This document shows positions 63,461 through 64,000 of a stretch of DNA of 64,000 bases, piece after piece. How positions within the stretch are numbered: position 1 is the stretch's first letter; each line of letters starts with the position of its first letter. Made by a program: the position numbers and the translations under genes. Source of the DNA: Dicyema japonicum (Eukaryota > Dicyemida > Rhombozoa > Dicyemidae); contig RDEW01000006.1 in NCBI GenBank assembly GCA_011109175.1, positions 657,232 to 721,231 on the forward strand. The letters are read 5' to 3'. The notes beneath the pieces were generated by a model that did no database searches, was not told the origin of the DNA, and worked only from the letters and a program-made list of their open reading frames with translations.

Positions 63461-64000
63461 GCTATGGCAGGGGCAAGTGACATTAAACAGCCAAAAGTCA
63501 AAATCATGATACCTCTCAAATGGAGTATCACAATGATCTCCATTATCCCCAACGATCTTTCAACTTCAGTCATCCCCCTTTATCTTACACCAATGGTTCA
63601 TAACCTTTTTTAAGTCACGCCTTACGATTTAATTTAATTTTTTTCAATTGTGGATTTATTCGGCCATTTTTTTTCAAATTGTACGTCGAAACTGTTTTTC
63701 CATCATTAGAGTGCAATGCCAACTGACCAAAATGTAATATTATCAAATATTACTAACCCAGAATTGTTGATATCCATATTTTCTAAATATGACTTAGCTT
63801 CAAAGTCATATTTTCAGATTTAATAAATTTTCTGTTATTTCTGGAGATATTTTAATGTTTTCATCTTCAAATGGATTTATACACCAATCAATAAATTCAA
63901 ATTTTCTAAATCATTAATATTCCTGCCTCGGGAACCGCTACCGATTTACTCCTGTTGCGGCCGAGTCATCGGGAGCCGTTGGTCAATGACAGCTGAGTTC
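63461..64000. other. Right end of the window with a possible small gene
   Basis: MPTDQNVILSNITNPELLIS starts at 63716. With one extra base near 63818 it would run into RFNKFSVISGDILMFSSSNG and stop at 63917 (about 65 residues). Not recognised. The last 80 bases are GC-richer and unassigned. Confidence 0.25.

Noticed and set aside
1-64000. Bacterial or viral origin of the window
   Set aside because: Spliced metazoan genes, LINE/SINE content and AT-rich spacers are eukaryotic; no operons, rRNA, phage or viral genes were seen.

Overview
The window is AT-rich eukaryotic DNA with no bacterial signals. About a dozen metazoan-type genes are interrupted by extremely small spliceosomal introns. Nearly all of the roughly 45 introns I could place by reading frame plus homology are 20-27 nt with GT..AG ends. 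Together with metazoan gene content (PRPF40, ANAPC1, DHCR7, CLU/CLUH, NDUFAF5, RWDD2, a nucleotide-sugar transporter, a rhodopsin-type 7TM receptor) this best fits a dicyemid mesozoan, a group known for introns averaging in the mid-20s of nucleotides. That placement is an inference; I did no database search.

Layout: 1-2209 PRPF40 (minus, 3' part beyond the window). 2500-8700 is a retroelement graveyard with a Tigger/pogo-like transposon. 9108-9499 is a divergent histone H2A. 9960-13900 holds nested transposons (a second Tigger-like element containing R2-like retroelement pieces). 14171-15410 is an unrecognised gene. 16650-17785 is an SLC35A-type transporter. 18908-19497 is a RING-H2 protein with acidic repeats. 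19985-23500 is LINE debris, including a copy with a 2A-like motif. 23933-28991 is ANAPC1. 29072-30368 is a CRE/R2-type element C-terminus flanked by a 12-bp direct repeat. 31217-33865 is an R2-like pseudogene. 34979-36600 is a LINE with ORF1 and RT remains. 37224-41321 holds SINE and LINE pieces plus a 7TM receptor. 42039-43431 is DHCR7. 43975-47480 is repeats. 48487-50371 is a helical-repeat protein, 50475-51535 NDUFAF5, 52814-56784 CLU. 56990-64000 is R2-like and LINE fragments around RWDD2.

The genes are independent housekeeping or signalling genes on both strands and show no operon logic. The retroelements form several recurring families. R2-like elements carry a C-terminal restriction-like endonuclease and a conserved 3' UTR hairpin. 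Two LINE groups are defined by their C-termini ('GIT-stop' and 'DLWE..P'). A SINE of about 300 bp carries the GIT-type LINE 3' end. RTE-like nuclease fragments occur as well.

At about ten places a conserved gene is broken by exactly one missing base, usually at a homopolymer. This looks like systematic consensus undercalling rather than gene death, and such genes are annotated here as genes.
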